A stretch of 64,000 bases of DNA from Methylobacterium terricola (GTDB lineage: Bacteria > Pseudomonadota > Alphaproteobacteria > Rhizobiales > Beijerinckiaceae): assembly GCF_006151805.1 (NCBI RefSeq), contig NZ_VDDA01000004.1, positions 1-64,000 on the forward strand. Reading direction: 5' to 3'. Each line of letters opens with the position of its first letter. The first letter of the stretch is position 1. Shown here one piece after another: positions 34,258-44,151 of this stretch. The notes under the pieces were generated by a model. It had not been told where the DNA came from, made no database searches, and worked only from the letters and a program-made list of their open reading frames with translations. The translations under genes were made by a program, and so were the position numbers.

Positions 34258-35024
34258 CCGCGCTTCTCCAGGCCAAGGGCCTGCGCCTCGCCTTCGGCGG
34301 CCTCAAGGCGGCCGACGGGATCGACCTCGACGTCGAGGCGGGCGAGTTCCTGGCGATCATCGGCCCGAACGGCGCCGGCAAGACCACCTTCATCAACATG
34401 ACGACCGGCTACCTGAAGCCGCAAGGCGGCTCGATCGCCTTCGAGGGCAAGCCGATCCTCGGCCTGTCGCCGCGGCGCATCGTCGGGCTCGGCGTGGCGC
34501 GCAGCTTCCAGCTGCCGCAGCTCTTCACCGAGCACACGGTGTTGCAGAACGTGGCGCTGGCGGTTGCCGCCCGCGAGGGCGTGTGGTCGGTGTGGAACCC
34601 CCTGTTGCGCCCGCGCTTCCGCGACGAGGCGGCGGAGCTGATTTCCCGCTTCGGCCTCGCCCGCATCACCGATGTGCGGGCCGACGCCCTCAACGAGGGC
34701 GCGCGCAAGCTCGTCGACATCGCCATGGCGGTGGCGCTCCGGCCGCGGCTTCTGCTGATGGACGAGCCGACGAGCGGCGTCGCGGCGGCCGAGAAGATGG
34801 GAATCGTCGAGACCCTGGTGCGGGTCCTGCGCGAGGCGGGCGTGACGGCGGTCTTCGTGGAGCACGACATGGAGGTGGTCGGGCGCTTCGCCGACCGGGT
34901 CGCGGTGTGGGGGCAGGGCAAGATCGCGGCGCTCGGGCCACCCTCCCGGATCCTGAACGACCCGGAGGTGCAGCGCACGGTGATCGGCATCGCGCCGACG
35001 GGGGGCGCCCATGCTGCGGCTTGA
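34254..35024 (+). CDS. Branched-chain-type ABC ATP-binding protein (LivG-like)
   Basis: A 256-residue ATPase. Walker A is GPNGAGKTT, Walker B is LLLMDEPTSGVAAAE and the switch histidine is in AVFVEHDMEVVGRFA. The signature region reads LNEGARKLVDIAMAVAL, a clear deviation from LSGGQ that is seen in some LivG-type proteins. It overlaps both neighbours, by 4 bp upstream and 14 bp downstream. Confidence 0.9.
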   Translation: MTALLQAKGLRLAFGGLKAADGIDLDVEAGEFLAIIGPNGAGKTTFINMTTGYLKPQGGSIAFEGKPILGLSPRRIVGLGVARSFQLPQLFTEHTVLQNVALAVAAREGVWSVWNPLLRPRFRDEAAELISRFGLARITDVRADALNEGARKLVDIAMAVALRPRLLLMDEPTSGVAAAEKMGIVETLVRVLREAGVTAVFVEHDMEVVGRFADRVAVWGQGKIAALGPPSRILNDPEVQRTVIGIAPTGGAHAAA

Positions 35025-35667
35025 GGGGGCGGCGGTCGAGATCGCAGGCGCGCCGGTCCTGCGCGGCGTCTCGCTCCAGGTGCCGCCGGGCGGGCGCGTG
35101 GCCCTGATCGGCCGCAACGGCGCCGGCAAGACCACGACGCTCCGCGCCCTGATGGGGCTTCTCCCCCTCCAGGCCGGCCGGCTCGTGCTCGACGGGCAGG
35201 AGGCCGGCACCGTGCCGGCGCATCACCGCGCCCGGCTCGGCATCGGCTACGCGCCGGAGGAGCGCAAGCTGTTCGGCAGCTTCACGGTGCAGGACAACCT
35301 GCTGCTGCCGGCCCAGGTGCTCGGGCTGCCCAAGGCGGAGATCTCGCGGCGGTTGGAGGCGGTCTACGCGCTCCTGCCGGAGCTCAAGGACTTCGCCCCG
35401 CGCAAGGCGGCGGGCCTGTCGGGCGGCCAGGGCAAGATGGTGGCGCTCGGCCGCGCCCTGATGGTCGGCACCCGGGCGGTGCTCCTCGACGAGCCGTTCC
35501 AGGGCCTCGCCCCGGCGCTCGCCCTTCGCTACGCCGAGGCCCTGGCGCGCCTGCGGGCCGCGCTCCCCGACGTCGCGATCCTGATCACCGAGAGCAGCCC
35601 GGACCTGCTGCGGGCGCTGGTCGACACCACCATCCAGATCGAGCGCGGCGAGATCTCGGCCGCCTGA
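35011..35667 (+). CDS. Branched-chain-type ABC ATP-binding protein (LivF-like)
   Basis: A 218-residue ATPase, at the short end of the family (about 233 is usual). Walker A is GRNGAGKTT, the signature is LSGGQGKMVALGRAL and Walker B is AVLLDEPFQGLAPAL. The switch region is ILITESSPDLL, so the residue that is usually Gln or His is replaced. The protein lacks the last part of the C-terminal segment. It completes the second five-gene branched-chain-type importer. Confidence 0.88.
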   Translation: MLRLEGAAVEIAGAPVLRGVSLQVPPGGRVALIGRNGAGKTTTLRALMGLLPLQAGRLVLDGQEAGTVPAHHRARLGIGYAPEERKLFGSFTVQDNLLLPAQVLGLPKAEISRRLEAVYALLPELKDFAPRKAAGLSGGQGKMVALGRALMVGTRAVLLDEPFQGLAPALALRYAEALARLRAALPDVAILITESSPDLLRALVDTTIQIERGEISAA

Positions 35668-35683
35668 CCAAGGAGTGTTTTCC

Positions 35684-36433
35684 ATGAGGCTGAACGGCAA
35701 GGTCGCGATCGTCACCGGCGCCGGCGGCGGCTTCGGCGAGGGCATCGCCAGGCGCTACGCGCAAGAAGGCGCCAAGGTCGCGGTGCTCGACCTGCGCGGC
35801 GACGCCGCCGAGCGGGTGGCCACGGAGATCGGCGAATCGGCGATCGCCATCGCGGCCGATGTCGGCAGCGCCGCGGACGTGCAGGCCGCGGTCCGGCGCA
35901 CCACCGAGGCCTTCGGCACGCCGCACATCCTGGTCAACAATGCCGGCACCACCCACCGCAACCAGCCGCTGATGGAGGTCGACGAGGACGCCTTCGACCG
36001 GGTGTTCCGGGTCAACGTGAAGTCGATCTTCCACTTCGTCCGGGCGCTGGCGCCTGCGATGCGCGACAATGGCGGCGGCGTGATCCTGAATGTCGGCTCG
36101 ACCGCCGGCATCCGGCCCCGTCCCGGCCTGACCTGGTACAACGCCTCGAAGGGGGCGGTGAACCTGATGTCGAAGTCGCTCGCCGTCGAGCTGGCGCCGT
36201 GGAAGATCCGCGTCAACGCGCTCTGCCCGGTGATGGGCGAGACCGGCCTGCTCGAGGCCTTCATGGGCGTGCCGGACACGCCGGAGAACCGCGCCCGGTT
36301 CATCGCCACGATTCCGCTCGGCCGGATGTCGCGGGCCTCCGACATCGCCAACGTGGCCTTGTTCCTCGCTTCCGACGAGGCCGAGTTCATCACCGGCGTC
36401 GAGATGCCGATCGACGGCGGCCGGACGGTGTGA
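35684..36433 (+). CDS. Short-chain dehydrogenase (FabG-like)
   Basis: A 249-residue classical SDR. The cofactor motif is TGAGGGFGEGIA (12-23), NNAG is present and the catalytic motif is YNASK. DLR after the second strand suggests NAD(H) preference. The ATG at 35684 sits 9 nt after AAGGAG. It lies 16 bp downstream of the LivF-like gene and is probably cotranscribed with the importer, pointing to an alcohol or keto-acid step in use of the imported compound. Confidence 0.9.
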   Translation: MRLNGKVAIVTGAGGGFGEGIARRYAQEGAKVAVLDLRGDAAERVATEIGESAIAIAADVGSAADVQAAVRRTTEAFGTPHILVNNAGTTHRNQPLMEVDEDAFDRVFRVNVKSIFHFVRALAPAMRDNGGGVILNVGSTAGIRPRPGLTWYNASKGAVNLMSKSLAVELAPWKIRVNALCPVMGETGLLEAFMGVPDTPENRARFIATIPLGRMSRASDIANVALFLASDEAEFITGVEMPIDGGRTV

Positions 36434-36462
36434 TCGTCGGCGAAAGGCACGGGAACGAGCGT

Positions 36463-36490
36463 CCCCTCTCCCTGCCCGCGGGGAGAGGGG
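36463..36490. terminator. Symmetric hairpin between convergent genes
   Basis: A perfect 10-bp stem CCCCTCTCCC / GGGAGAGGGG with an 8-nt loop lies between the convergent SDR and YejB-like genes. It belongs to the same sequence family as the elements at 5082-5227. There is no T-run, so bidirectional termination is inferred from position only. Confidence 0.55.
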
Positions 36491-36553
36491 AAACCCGCGC
36501 CTTTCCTCGGACCGTGTCCCCTGTGCGGAGGACGCTGGCGCACGAACCGCCCG

Positions 36554-37660
36554 CTACGCCGCCCGTGCCTCGAAATCGATCCGCGGATCGATCCAGCTAT
36601 AGGTCAGGTCGGAGATCAGGTTCACCACCAGACCGAGCAGCGAGAAGATGTAGAGGTTGGCGAACACCACCGGATAATCGCGGTTCACGATCGATTCGAA
36701 CGAGAGCAAGCCCAGGCCGTCGAGGCTGAAGATGGTCTCGATCAGGAGCGATCCGGCGAAGAACGCCGAGATGAAGGCGCCCGGGAAGCCCGCCACCACG
36801 ATCAGCATCGCGTTGCGGAAGACGTGGCCGTAGAGCACCTGGCGCTCGGACAGGCCCTTCATGCGGGCGGTCAGCACGTATTGCTTGCGGATCTCGTCGA
36901 GGAACGAGTTCTTGGTGAGCAGCGTCGAGGTGGCGAAGGCGCCGATCGCCATGGCGATGATCGGCAGGGTGATGTGCCAGAGGTAGTCGGTCACCTTCTG
37001 CCACAGCGGGAATTGCGACCAGCCCTCGCTGGTGAGGCCGCGCAACGGGAAGATCTGCCAGAACGAGCCGCCGGCAAACAGCACGATCAGCAGGATCGCG
37101 AACAGGAAGCCGGGAATCGCATAGCCGACGATGACGACCCCCGAGGTCCAGACGTCGAAGGGTGTGCCGTCCCGCACCGCCTTGCGGATCCCGAGCGGAA
37201 TCGAGATCGCGTAGGAGATCAGCGTCATCCAGAGCCCGAGGCTGATCGAGACCGGCAGCTTCTCGCGGATCAGCTGCAGCACCGAGACATCGCGAAAGTA
37301 GCTCTTGCCGAAATCGAACCGGGCATAGTCCCACAGCATCTTCAGGAAGCGCTCGGGCGCCGGCTTGTCGAAGCCGAATTGCTGCTCCAGCCGCTTGATG
37401 AAGGCGGGGTCGAGACCTTGCGCGCCGCGGTAGCGGGAATTCGATTCCCCTCCCCCGGCCTGGGACGTGCCGCCGCGGCCGGCGAGGTCGCCGCCGCCGC
37501 CGGTGACGCGGGACATCGCGGTGTTCTGGCCCTGGAGCTGGGCGAGCACCCGCTCGACCGGACCGCCGGGGGCGAATTGCACGATCACGAAGGAGATCAG
37601 CATGATCCCGAGGATCGTCGGGATCATCAGGAGGAGACGACGGATGAGGTAGGCCGCCAT
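36554..37660 (-). CDS. yejB: Peptide ABC transporter permease (YejB-like)
   Basis: A 368-residue inner-membrane permease of the oligopeptide/microcin C class. The N-terminal helix [20 protein letters not shown] is typical of YejB, and a long periplasmic insertion (about residues 40-95, Gly-rich with [12 protein letters not shown]) is also typical. The coupling loop lies in [20 protein letters not shown]. It starts 4 bp after the upstream binding-protein stop. The next gene downstream is on the opposite strand, so the expected YejE permease and YejF ATPase are not encoded here. Confidence 0.88.
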   Translation of the reverse strand: MAAYLIRRLLLMIPTILGIMLISFVIVQFAPGGPVERVLAQLQGQNTAMSRVTGGGGDLAGRGGTSQAGGGESNSRYRGAQGLDPAFIKRLEQQFGFDKPAPERFLKMLWDYARFDFGKSYFRDVSVLQLIREKLPVSISLGLWMTLISYAISIPLGIRKAVRDGTPFDVWTSGVVIVGYAIPGFLFAILLIVLFAGGSFWQIFPLRGLTSEGWSQFPLWQKVTDYLWHITLPIIAMAIGAFATSTLLTKNSFLDEIRKQYVLTARMKGLSERQVLYGHVFRNAMLIVVAGFPGAFISAFFAGSLLIETIFSLDGLGLLSFESIVNRDYPVVFANLYIFSLLGLVVNLISDLTYSWIDPRIDFEARAA

Positions 37661-37664
37661 GATG

Positions 37665-39506
37665 TCAGGTCCGTCCGATCTTGCGCGCCTTCTCGGCGTC
37701 GTGCCACCACAAAGCCGGGACGCCGAGGCCGTATTTCGGCAGGTCGCGCGGCCGGCCGTACATGTCCCACAGCGCCAGGCGGTGGGTGGCGCCGTACCAC
37801 ATCGGCACCCAGTAGCGCCCGGCTCGCAGCACCCGGTCGAGCGCCCGGCAGGCGATGGTGAGCTCGGCCCGCGAGGCGGCATCCGCGATGCGGTCCAGCA
37901 TCGCGTCGGCGGCCGGGTTCTCGATGCCCGCGAGGTTCTGCGAGCCCGGCTGCTTGGCGGCCCGGCTGCCATAGACCTCGCGCAAGGCCGCGCCCGGGGT
38001 GACCGAGCCGCCGAACCGCGACGAGACCACGTCGAAGTCGAAATCCTTGAGCCGCGCCTGGTACTGCGCCGCATCGACGAGGCGCGAGCTCGCCCGGATG
38101 CCGAGCAGGGACAGGTTCTTGATGTAGGATTGCAGCAGCGGCTGGAAGACCGGCGAGGAATCCAGGAACTCGAAGGCGAGCGGCTGGCCGTCCGGCAGCT
38201 TCATCACACCGCCGTCCCGGGTGCAGCCGGCCTGGCGCAGCAGCGTGTCGGCCCGGCGCAGCAGCGCCCGGTCCTGGCCCGACCCGTCCGAGCGCGGCGG
38301 CGAGACCGGCTCGCCGAACGCCTCGTCGGGGATCCGCCCCCGGAACGGCTCGAGGAGCGCCAGCTCCTCCGGTGAGGGCATCCCCTCCGCCTTCAGGTCC
38401 GAATTCTCGAAGAACGAGGCGGTGCGCCTGTAGGCGCCGTACATCAGGTTCTGGTTCGACCACTCGAAGTCGAAGGCGAGCCCGATCGCCTCGCGGATGC
38501 GCGGATCGCGGAAGACCGGCCGGCGGGCGTTGAGGAACCAGCCTTGCGTGCCCGAGGGCGTGGCGTCCGGCACGGTCTCGCGCTTGACGCGGCCTTCCTG
38601 GGCTGCCGGGAAGTCGTAGCCGGTAGCCCAGACCCGGGCGGTGAATTCCTCGCGCCAGGTGAAGGTCCCGGCCTTGAACGCTTCGAACGCCACGTCGCGA
38701 TCGCGAAAATACTCGTAGCGGATCTCGCCGAAATTGTTCTGGCCGATGGCGACCGGCAGGTCGGCGCCCCAGTAATCCGCGACCCGCTCGAAGGCGATGA
38801 AGCGGCCGACCTCGAACCGCGCCACCCGGTAGGGTCCGGAGGCGAGGGGCGGCTCCAGCGTCGAGGCCTCGAAGTCGCGGCCGCGGTAATAGGCCTCCGA
38901 GAAGATCGGCAGTTCGGCGACGATCAGCGGCAGGTCGCGGCTGCGGCCCGGGGCGAAGCGCACCACCACCGCGTCGTCGCCCTCCGGGCTCGCCCCGGCG
39001 ACGTCGCGCAGCACCGCGGCGATCTGCGGATGGCCCTTCTCCTTGAGCGTCATGATCGAGAAGGCGACGTCGCGGGCGGTCAGCCGCGAGCCGTCGTGGA
39101 ACCGGGCCTGCGGCCGGAGCGAGAAGCGGTAGGACAGGCCGTCCCCGCTCGCCGTCACACCGCGGGCGACGAGGCCGTAAAGCGCGTCCGGCTCGTCGAG
39201 GGCCCGGACCATCAGGCTGTCGAAGGTCAGGTCCATGCCGGCGGCGCCGTCACCCTTCAGCACGTAGATGTTGAGGGTGTTGAATGTCTCGAAGGCCTGG
39301 TTGCCGGTGGTGCCCGAGATTTGCGCCGCGAAGGTGCCGCCCTTCGGCGCCAAGGGATCGACGTAGTCGAAGCGCGGGAAGGCGGCCGGATATTTCAGGT
39401 CGCCGAAGCTCGACAGGCCGTGGCGCTCCGGGGTGTCGGCGAAGGCCGGAAGGCGGGCGGCGAGGAGAGCCGCCCCGCTCGCCGTGAGGAAGCTGCGCCG
39501 GCGCAT
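37665..39506 (-). CDS. Peptide ABC substrate-binding protein (YejA-like, second copy)
   Basis: A 613-residue periplasmic family 5 binding protein. The twin-arginine-like leader is [22 protein letters not shown], and the domain opens [29 protein letters not shown], a YejA hallmark. The C-terminus ([19 protein letters not shown]) is also typical. Its ATG overlaps the stop of the first copy by one base. Compared with the neighbour at 39506 the two are clear paralogues with the same block order, suggesting two ligand specificities sharing one membrane channel. Confidence 0.9.
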   Translation of the reverse strand: MRRRSFLTASGAALLAARLPAFADTPERHGLSSFGDLKYPAAFPRFDYVDPLAPKGGTFAAQISGTTGNQAFETFNTLNIYVLKGDGAAGMDLTFDSLMVRALDEPDALYGLVARGVTASGDGLSYRFSLRPQARFHDGSRLTARDVAFSIMTLKEKGHPQIAAVLRDVAGASPEGDDAVVVRFAPGRSRDLPLIVAELPIFSEAYYRGRDFEASTLEPPLASGPYRVARFEVGRFIAFERVADYWGADLPVAIGQNNFGEIRYEYFRDRDVAFEAFKAGTFTWREEFTARVWATGYDFPAAQEGRVKRETVPDATPSGTQGWFLNARRPVFRDPRIREAIGLAFDFEWSNQNLMYGAYRRTASFFENSDLKAEGMPSPEELALLEPFRGRIPDEAFGEPVSPPRSDGSGQDRALLRRADTLLRQAGCTRDGGVMKLPDGQPLAFEFLDSSPVFQPLLQSYIKNLSLLGIRASSRLVDAAQYQARLKDFDFDVVSSRFGGSVTPGAALREVYGSRAAKQPGSQNLAGIENPAADAMLDRIADAASRAELTIACRALDRVLRAGRYWVPMWYGATHRLALWDMYGRPRDLPKYGLGVPALWWHDAEKARKIGRT

Positions 39507-41428
39507 CACCGCGCCACCCCGGTCTTGGCGGCCAAGTCCTTGTCGTACCACCAGGTCGTCGGGAAGCCCGAGGCGCCGTATCTCGGCAGGACAGCCGGAT
39601 GGGCGAAGCGGTTCCAGCGCAGGGTCCGCGATACGTCGGAGGACCATTGCGGCACGACGTAGTTGTGGGCGAGGAGCACCCGGTCCAGCGCCCGCGTCGC
39701 CGCCACCAGCTCCTCGCGGTCGCCGGCATAGATCAGCTTGTCGATCAGCGCGTCGACGCCCGGATCCTTGATGCCGGCGAGGTTGCGCGAGCCCGGCTTG
39801 TCGGCGGCGGCCGAGCCCCAGAAGCCGCGCTGCTCGTTGCCGGGCGAGAGCGATTCGGGCCAGTTGTTGAGCGCCAGGGCATCGAAGTCGAAGCTGCGCA
39901 TCAGGTTCTGATACTGGGCCGGATCGACGACCCGGAGCGAGACCGTGAGGCCGATACGCTGCAGGGCGGCGCGGTAGGGCAGCACGACCCGCTCGGCCGA
40001 GTTGTCGTTGCCGAGGAACTCGACCGTGAACGGCTGGCCGGAGGCCTTCTCGACCATCTGGTTGCCGCGGATCTCGTAGCCCGCCTCCTGGAACAGCCGC
40101 ACCGCCTCGCGCAGGTTCGTGCGCACCGCCTCCGGGCTGCCGTTGACCGGGTTCTTGTACGGCGTGGTGAAGACCGACGCCGGCACCATGTCCTTGACGC
40201 TCTCGAGGATCGCCCGCTCGCGGCCCTCGGGCAGACCGGACGAGGCCAGCTCGGTGCCGAAGAAGTACGAATCGACTCGCTTGTAGAGCCCGTAGAACAG
40301 CGTGCGGTTCATCTCCTCGAAGTCGAAGGCGAGGTTGAAGGCCCGCCGCACCCGCTCGTCGGCGAACTTCTTGCGGCGCAGGTTAAGGGTGAAAGCCTGC
40401 ATCATGCCCATGCCGGCCTGCGGGAACTCTTCCTTGAGGATCCGGCCCTCGCGCAACGCCGGGAAGCCGTCATAGGCGGTGGCCCAGTTGCGGGCGATGT
40501 TCTCGGTGCGCCAGTCGAACTGGTCGGCCTTGAACGCCTCGATCATCACCGTCGCATCGCGAAAATACTCGGCGCGCTGGGTGTCGAAGTTGTTGGCCCC
40601 CCGGTTCACCGGCAGGTCGCGGCCCCAGTAATCCGGCACCCGCTCGTAGGCGGCGGTGCGGCCGGCCTCGAACCGGGCGAGCCGGTAGGGGCCGGAGCCG
40701 AGCGGGATCTCCAGCGTCGTCTCGGCCGGGTTGCGGGGCCGGCCCGATGCATCCTTGCCCTGCCACCAGTGCTTCGGCAGTACCGGGAACTGGCCGACGA
40801 TCTGCGGCAGCTCGCGGTTGCCCTTCTCCGAGAAGATGAAGCGCACCTCGTGCGGGCCGATCGCCTCGGCCGTCGTGACGTTCTTGTAGTAGGAGGAATA
40901 GCTCGGGCTGTTCTCCTTCAGCACCGCGAAGGAGAACACGACGTCGTCGGCCGTCACCGGCTGGCCGTCGTGCCAGCGCGCCTCCGGCCGCAGGCGGTAG
41001 ACGACGCTGCCGAGGTCCTCGGCCGGCCGCACCCCGTCGGCGAGAAGACCGTAATAGGTCGAGGCCTCGTCCTGCGCCTGGGCCAGCAGGGTGTCGTAGA
41101 TCAGCGGGATCTGGCTCTCGAGGTCGCCCTTCACCCCGGCGACGATGAGGTTGAAATTGTCGAACGACCCTTGCGAGCCGAACCGCACCAGGCCGCCCTT
41201 CGGGGCGTTCGGGTCGGCGTAGTCGAAATGCGTGAAGTCCGCCGGGTATTTCGGCTCGCCGAGGAGCGACAGGCCGTGGCGCCAGCCGTCGCCGGCAACG
41301 CTGCCGGGGACGTTGCTGGTCTGGGCACCCCCTGCCGGGGGAGCGCCCTGCGCGCGGACCCCGGCCGGCAGGGCGGCGAGGCTCAGGAGGGCGAGGGCGG
41401 CGCGGCGAGTGAGGGGGCGTGCGATCAC
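39506..41428 (-). CDS. Peptide ABC substrate-binding protein (YejA-like, first copy)
   Basis: A 640-residue periplasmic family 5 binding protein, first gene of the operon. The leader is TRRAALALLSLAALPAGVRAQ; after a Gly/Ala/Pro-rich linker the domain opens WRHGLSLLGEPKYPADFTHFDYADPNAPKGG. It shares with the second copy the motifs LGSGPYRLARFEAGR, YEYFRD/AEYFRD and the tail GFPTTWWYDKDLAAKTG. Ligands of this class include oligopeptides, microcin C and murein peptides. No regulator gene is adjacent. Confidence 0.9.
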   Translation of the reverse strand: MIARPLTRRAALALLSLAALPAGVRAQGAPPAGGAQTSNVPGSVAGDGWRHGLSLLGEPKYPADFTHFDYADPNAPKGGLVRFGSQGSFDNFNLIVAGVKGDLESQIPLIYDTLLAQAQDEASTYYGLLADGVRPAEDLGSVVYRLRPEARWHDGQPVTADDVVFSFAVLKENSPSYSSYYKNVTTAEAIGPHEVRFIFSEKGNRELPQIVGQFPVLPKHWWQGKDASGRPRNPAETTLEIPLGSGPYRLARFEAGRTAAYERVPDYWGRDLPVNRGANNFDTQRAEYFRDATVMIEAFKADQFDWRTENIARNWATAYDGFPALREGRILKEEFPQAGMGMMQAFTLNLRRKKFADERVRRAFNLAFDFEEMNRTLFYGLYKRVDSYFFGTELASSGLPEGRERAILESVKDMVPASVFTTPYKNPVNGSPEAVRTNLREAVRLFQEAGYEIRGNQMVEKASGQPFTVEFLGNDNSAERVVLPYRAALQRIGLTVSLRVVDPAQYQNLMRSFDFDALALNNWPESLSPGNEQRGFWGSAAADKPGSRNLAGIKDPGVDALIDKLIYAGDREELVAATRALDRVLLAHNYVVPQWSSDVSRTLRWNRFAHPAVLPRYGASGFPTTWWYDKDLAAKTGVAR

Positions 41429-41533
41429 GCGGGGCGATCCTCCGGTGGGGTCAGGTCTCTGGCCCCCGTTCTAGGTCGCGGGGGGCGGCCCCGCCAACCC
41501 GGGCGCGTCGGCGCAGGGGGCCAGACGCGAAAA

Positions 41534-41555
41534 AGGCCGGGCTCTCGCCCGGCCT
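41534..41555 (-). terminator. Rho-independent terminator of the cytochrome c gene
   Basis: On the minus strand a 9-bp stem AGGCCGGGC / GCCCGGCCT with a GAGA loop is followed by TTTTCGCG (41533 downwards). It lies 29 bp past the cytochrome stop at 41584 and upstream of the YejA-like gene, so it separates the two transcription units. Confidence 0.8.
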
Positions 41556-41583
41556 CGTCACGTCTCGGGTCTCCGAAGCCCGT

Positions 41584-42123
41584 TCACGGCTTCGGAAAGT
41601 CGACCGGCTTGTCCGACAGGGTCTTCAGGTAGGCCAGGATGTCGGCGCGCTCGGCGCCGGACGGCACGCCGGCGAAGGCCATGATGGTGCCCTGCACGTA
41701 CTGCTTCGGGGCGTGCAGGAAGTGGTCGAGGTCGTCGTAGGTCCAGTTGCCGCCCTTGGCCTTCATGGCGGCCGAGTAGGCGAAGCCCTCGTGGCTGCCC
41801 TTCGGGCGCTCGACGATGCCGTACAGATCGGGGCCGACCTTGTTCGGGCCGCCCTTCTCGAAGCTGTGGCAGGCCATGCACTTCTTGGCGGCGGCCTGGC
41901 CCTTCGTGGCGTCGGCGCTGGCGAGGCGCACGGGCAGCGGCTCCTCCTTGGCGGCGGCGGGCGCCGCGGCGCCGGCGTTCTCCTCGGCGGCCGGGAGCGC
42001 GTAGCCGCGATCACCCGCCGGCTTCGGCTTGTAGATCAGCTCGGCCAGGAACCCCGTCCCCATCGCGAGGAGCAGGGCGCCGAGCACTGCGCCGGCGATC
42101 TTGTTAAGCTCGAAGGAATCCAT
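41584..42123 (-). CDS. cycM: Membrane-anchored c-type cytochrome (CycM-like)
   Basis: A 179-residue cytochrome c. An uncleaved N-terminal helix (GAVLGALLLAMGTGFLAELIY, about 11-31) anchors it, an Ala/Pro-rich linker (45-65) follows, and the class I heme domain has CMACH (82-86) and the axial methionine in GTIMAF (M148). The arrangement equals alphaproteobacterial CycM/cytochrome c552, which passes electrons from the bc1 complex to aa3 oxidase. The start at 42123 puts the anchor at the N-terminus. It is divergent from kdsB and has its own terminator. Confidence 0.93.
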   Translation of the reverse strand: MDSFELNKIAGAVLGALLLAMGTGFLAELIYKPKPAGDRGYALPAAEENAGAAAPAAAKEEPLPVRLASADATKGQAAAKKCMACHSFEKGGPNKVGPDLYGIVERPKGSHEGFAYSAAMKAKGGNWTYDDLDHFLHAPKQYVQGTIMAFAGVPSGAERADILAYLKTLSDKPVDFPKP

Positions 42124-42404
42124 TCTGGGCAGCTCCGATGCTCCGGTGAGCAGGGGCGATTCGAGGCGCGGCCCGGCGCCACGCCGCTCTGACAATCCGC
42201 CGGTGCTTAGCCGTTCTGCGACACCGTTGACAATGGCTCTAAACATCGTCGGTTCGTCGCAGAGCCCCGGCGTGTGGACGGCGCCACGGTGGCGGCCCGA
42301 CCGACGCAGCCATGACAAGCCCGGCCGGTACTGCTAAGACCCGCCGCTCGCAAAGGCCGATTTCTTCCCCGCCACCCGCCGTCTCCCGTTCGCCATAAAT
42401 CCCT

Positions 42405-43148
42405 ATGTCCGATCCCCTCGTCCTGATTCCCGCCCGCCTCGCCGCCACCCGCCTGCCCGAGAAGCCGCTGGCCGACATCGCCGGCGCGCCGATGATCGTG
42501 CATGTCTGGCGCCGGGCGATCGAGGCCGGCATCGGGCCGGTGGTGGTCTGCACCGACACCCCCGCCATCGTGCAGGCCGTGGAAGCGGTGGGCGGCCTCG
42601 CGGTGATGACCCGGCCCGACCATCCCTCGGGCTCCGACCGCCTGGCCGAGGCCCTGGAGGTGATCGACCCGGAGGGGCGCCACGACGTGGTGGTGAACGT
42701 GCAGGGCGACCTGCCGACCATCGATCCCGCCGCCATCGCGGCCGCGGTGGTCCCGCTCGCCGACCCGGCGGTCGACATCGCGACGCTCTGCGCCGTCATC
42801 ACCCGGCCCGAGGAGCGGACCGAGCCGAGCGTCGTCAAGCTGGTCGGCTCCGAGATCGCCCCCGGGCGGCTGCGGGCGCTCTATTTCACCCGCGCCACGG
42901 CGCCTTACGGCGACGGCCCCCTCCTCCACCATATCGGGCTCTACGCCTATCGCCGCCGGGCGCTCGACCGCTTCGTGGCGTTGCCGCCGAGCCCGCTCGA
43001 GCTGCGCGAGAAGCTGGAGCAGCTGCGCGCGCTGGAGGCCGGGATGCGGATCGACGCGGTCGTGGTCGACGACGTGCCGCTCGGCGTCGACACGCCCCAC
43101 GACCTCGAGCGCGCCCGCGCCATCCTGGCCGCCCGGCGCCTGAACTGA
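42405..43148 (+). CDS. kdsB: 3-deoxy-manno-octulosonate cytidylyltransferase
   Basis: A 247-residue cytosolic enzyme that activates Kdo with CTP to CMP-Kdo for lipopolysaccharide inner-core synthesis. Landmarks are [15 protein letters not shown] (8-22), the metal-binding [16 protein letters not shown] and [15 protein letters not shown], with the C-terminal [10 protein letters not shown] and [10 protein letters not shown]. Length is normal. The prephenate dehydratase gene starts 21 bp downstream, so the two are probably cotranscribed. Confidence 0.95.
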   Translation: MSDPLVLIPARLAATRLPEKPLADIAGAPMIVHVWRRAIEAGIGPVVVCTDTPAIVQAVEAVGGLAVMTRPDHPSGSDRLAEALEVIDPEGRHDVVVNVQGDLPTIDPAAIAAAVVPLADPAVDIATLCAVITRPEERTEPSVVKLVGSEIAPGRLRALYFTRATAPYGDGPLLHHIGLYAYRRRALDRFVALPPSPLELREKLEQLRALEAGMRIDAVVVDDVPLGVDTPHDLERARAILAARRLN

Positions 43149-43169
43149 TTGTTTCCGAAAGCCTCGACG

Positions 43170-44024
43170 ATGAAGACAACGATCTCCTACCAGGGCGAGC
43201 CCGGCGCCAACTCGCACATCATCATCAACGAGGCCTATCCGGACTGGACGCCCCTGCCCTGCGCCACCTTCGAGGACGCGCTGACGGCGGTGCAGGACGG
43301 CTCGGCCTCCCTCGGCATGATCCCGATCGAGAACTCGATCGCCGGCCGCGTCGCCGACATCCACCACATGCTGCCGGCCTCGGGCCTCCACATCATCGGC
43401 GAGCAGTTCCTGCCGATCCGCTTCCAGCTGATGGCCCTGCCGGGCGTGGCGCTGGAGGAGATCCGCACCGTGCACAGCCACGTCCACGCGCTCGGCCAGT
43501 GCCGCAAGATCATCCGGCGCCTCGGCCTCAAGGCGGTGGTGGCGCCCGACACCGCCGGTGCCGCCCGCCAGGTCGCCGAGGCCGGCGACCGCACCCGCGC
43601 CTCGCTCTCGCCGCGGCTCGCCGCCGAGATCTACGGCCTGTCGATCCTGGCCGAGAACGTCGAGGACGAGGAGCACAACACCACCCGCTTCGTCGTGCTG
43701 TCCCGCGAGCCGGCGGTGCCGCCGGCGGGCGCCGGCCCGACGGTGACGAGCTTCATGTTCCGCGTGCGCAACATCCCGGCCGCGCTCTACAAGGCGCTCG
43801 GGGGCTTCGCCACCAACGGCGTCAACATGACCAAGCTCGAGAGCTACATGGTCGAGGGCCAGTTCACCGCGACCCAGTTCTACGCCGAGGTCGACGGCCA
43901 CCCGGAGGAGCCGGGCCTGCGGCGGGCGCTCGACGAGCTGGCGTATTTCTCGAGCGCGATCCGGATCATCGGGACCTACCCGGCGCATCCGTTCCGCGAG
44001 AGCGCGCGGCCGCCGGCGGAGTGA
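43170..44024 (+). CDS. pheA: Prephenate dehydratase
   Basis: A 284-residue monofunctional enzyme converting prephenate to phenylpyruvate in phenylalanine synthesis. The dehydratase domain runs from ISYQGEPGANSH to the catalytic TRF motif (172-174 in NTTRFVVL), and a C-terminal ACT domain for phenylalanine feedback follows (GGFATNGVNMTKLESYM). The chorismate mutase domain of enterobacterial PheA is absent. The ATG at 43170 is preferred over an in-frame TTG at 43149, which directly follows the kdsB stop. Confidence 0.95.
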   Translation: MKTTISYQGEPGANSHIIINEAYPDWTPLPCATFEDALTAVQDGSASLGMIPIENSIAGRVADIHHMLPASGLHIIGEQFLPIRFQLMALPGVALEEIRTVHSHVHALGQCRKIIRRLGLKAVVAPDTAGAARQVAEAGDRTRASLSPRLAAEIYGLSILAENVEDEEHNTTRFVVLSREPAVPPAGAGPTVTSFMFRVRNIPAALYKALGGFATNGVNMTKLESYMVEGQFTATQFYAEVDGHPEEPGLRRALDELAYFSSAIRIIGTYPAHPFRESARPPAE

Positions 44025-44071
44025 GACGGGCGGAGAACGTTCGTATCGCTCTCGCTCCCTGACGTGTCCCC

Positions 44072-44118
44072 TCCGCGTCATCCCGGGGTTTCGCTTCGCG
44101 GCCCCGGCTTGACGCGGA
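44072..44118. repeat. Palindromic repeat family B, copy 2
   Basis: Arms TCCGCGTCA (44072-44080) and TGACGCGGA (44110-44118) enclose a core TCGCTTCGCGGCCCCGG. It lies between the convergent pheA and SRAP genes. The arms differ from those of the other copies but remain fully complementary. Confidence 0.8.
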
Positions 44119-44151
44119 CGGGGGGACGGGGCGCGCAAACCTCGGATTGCC

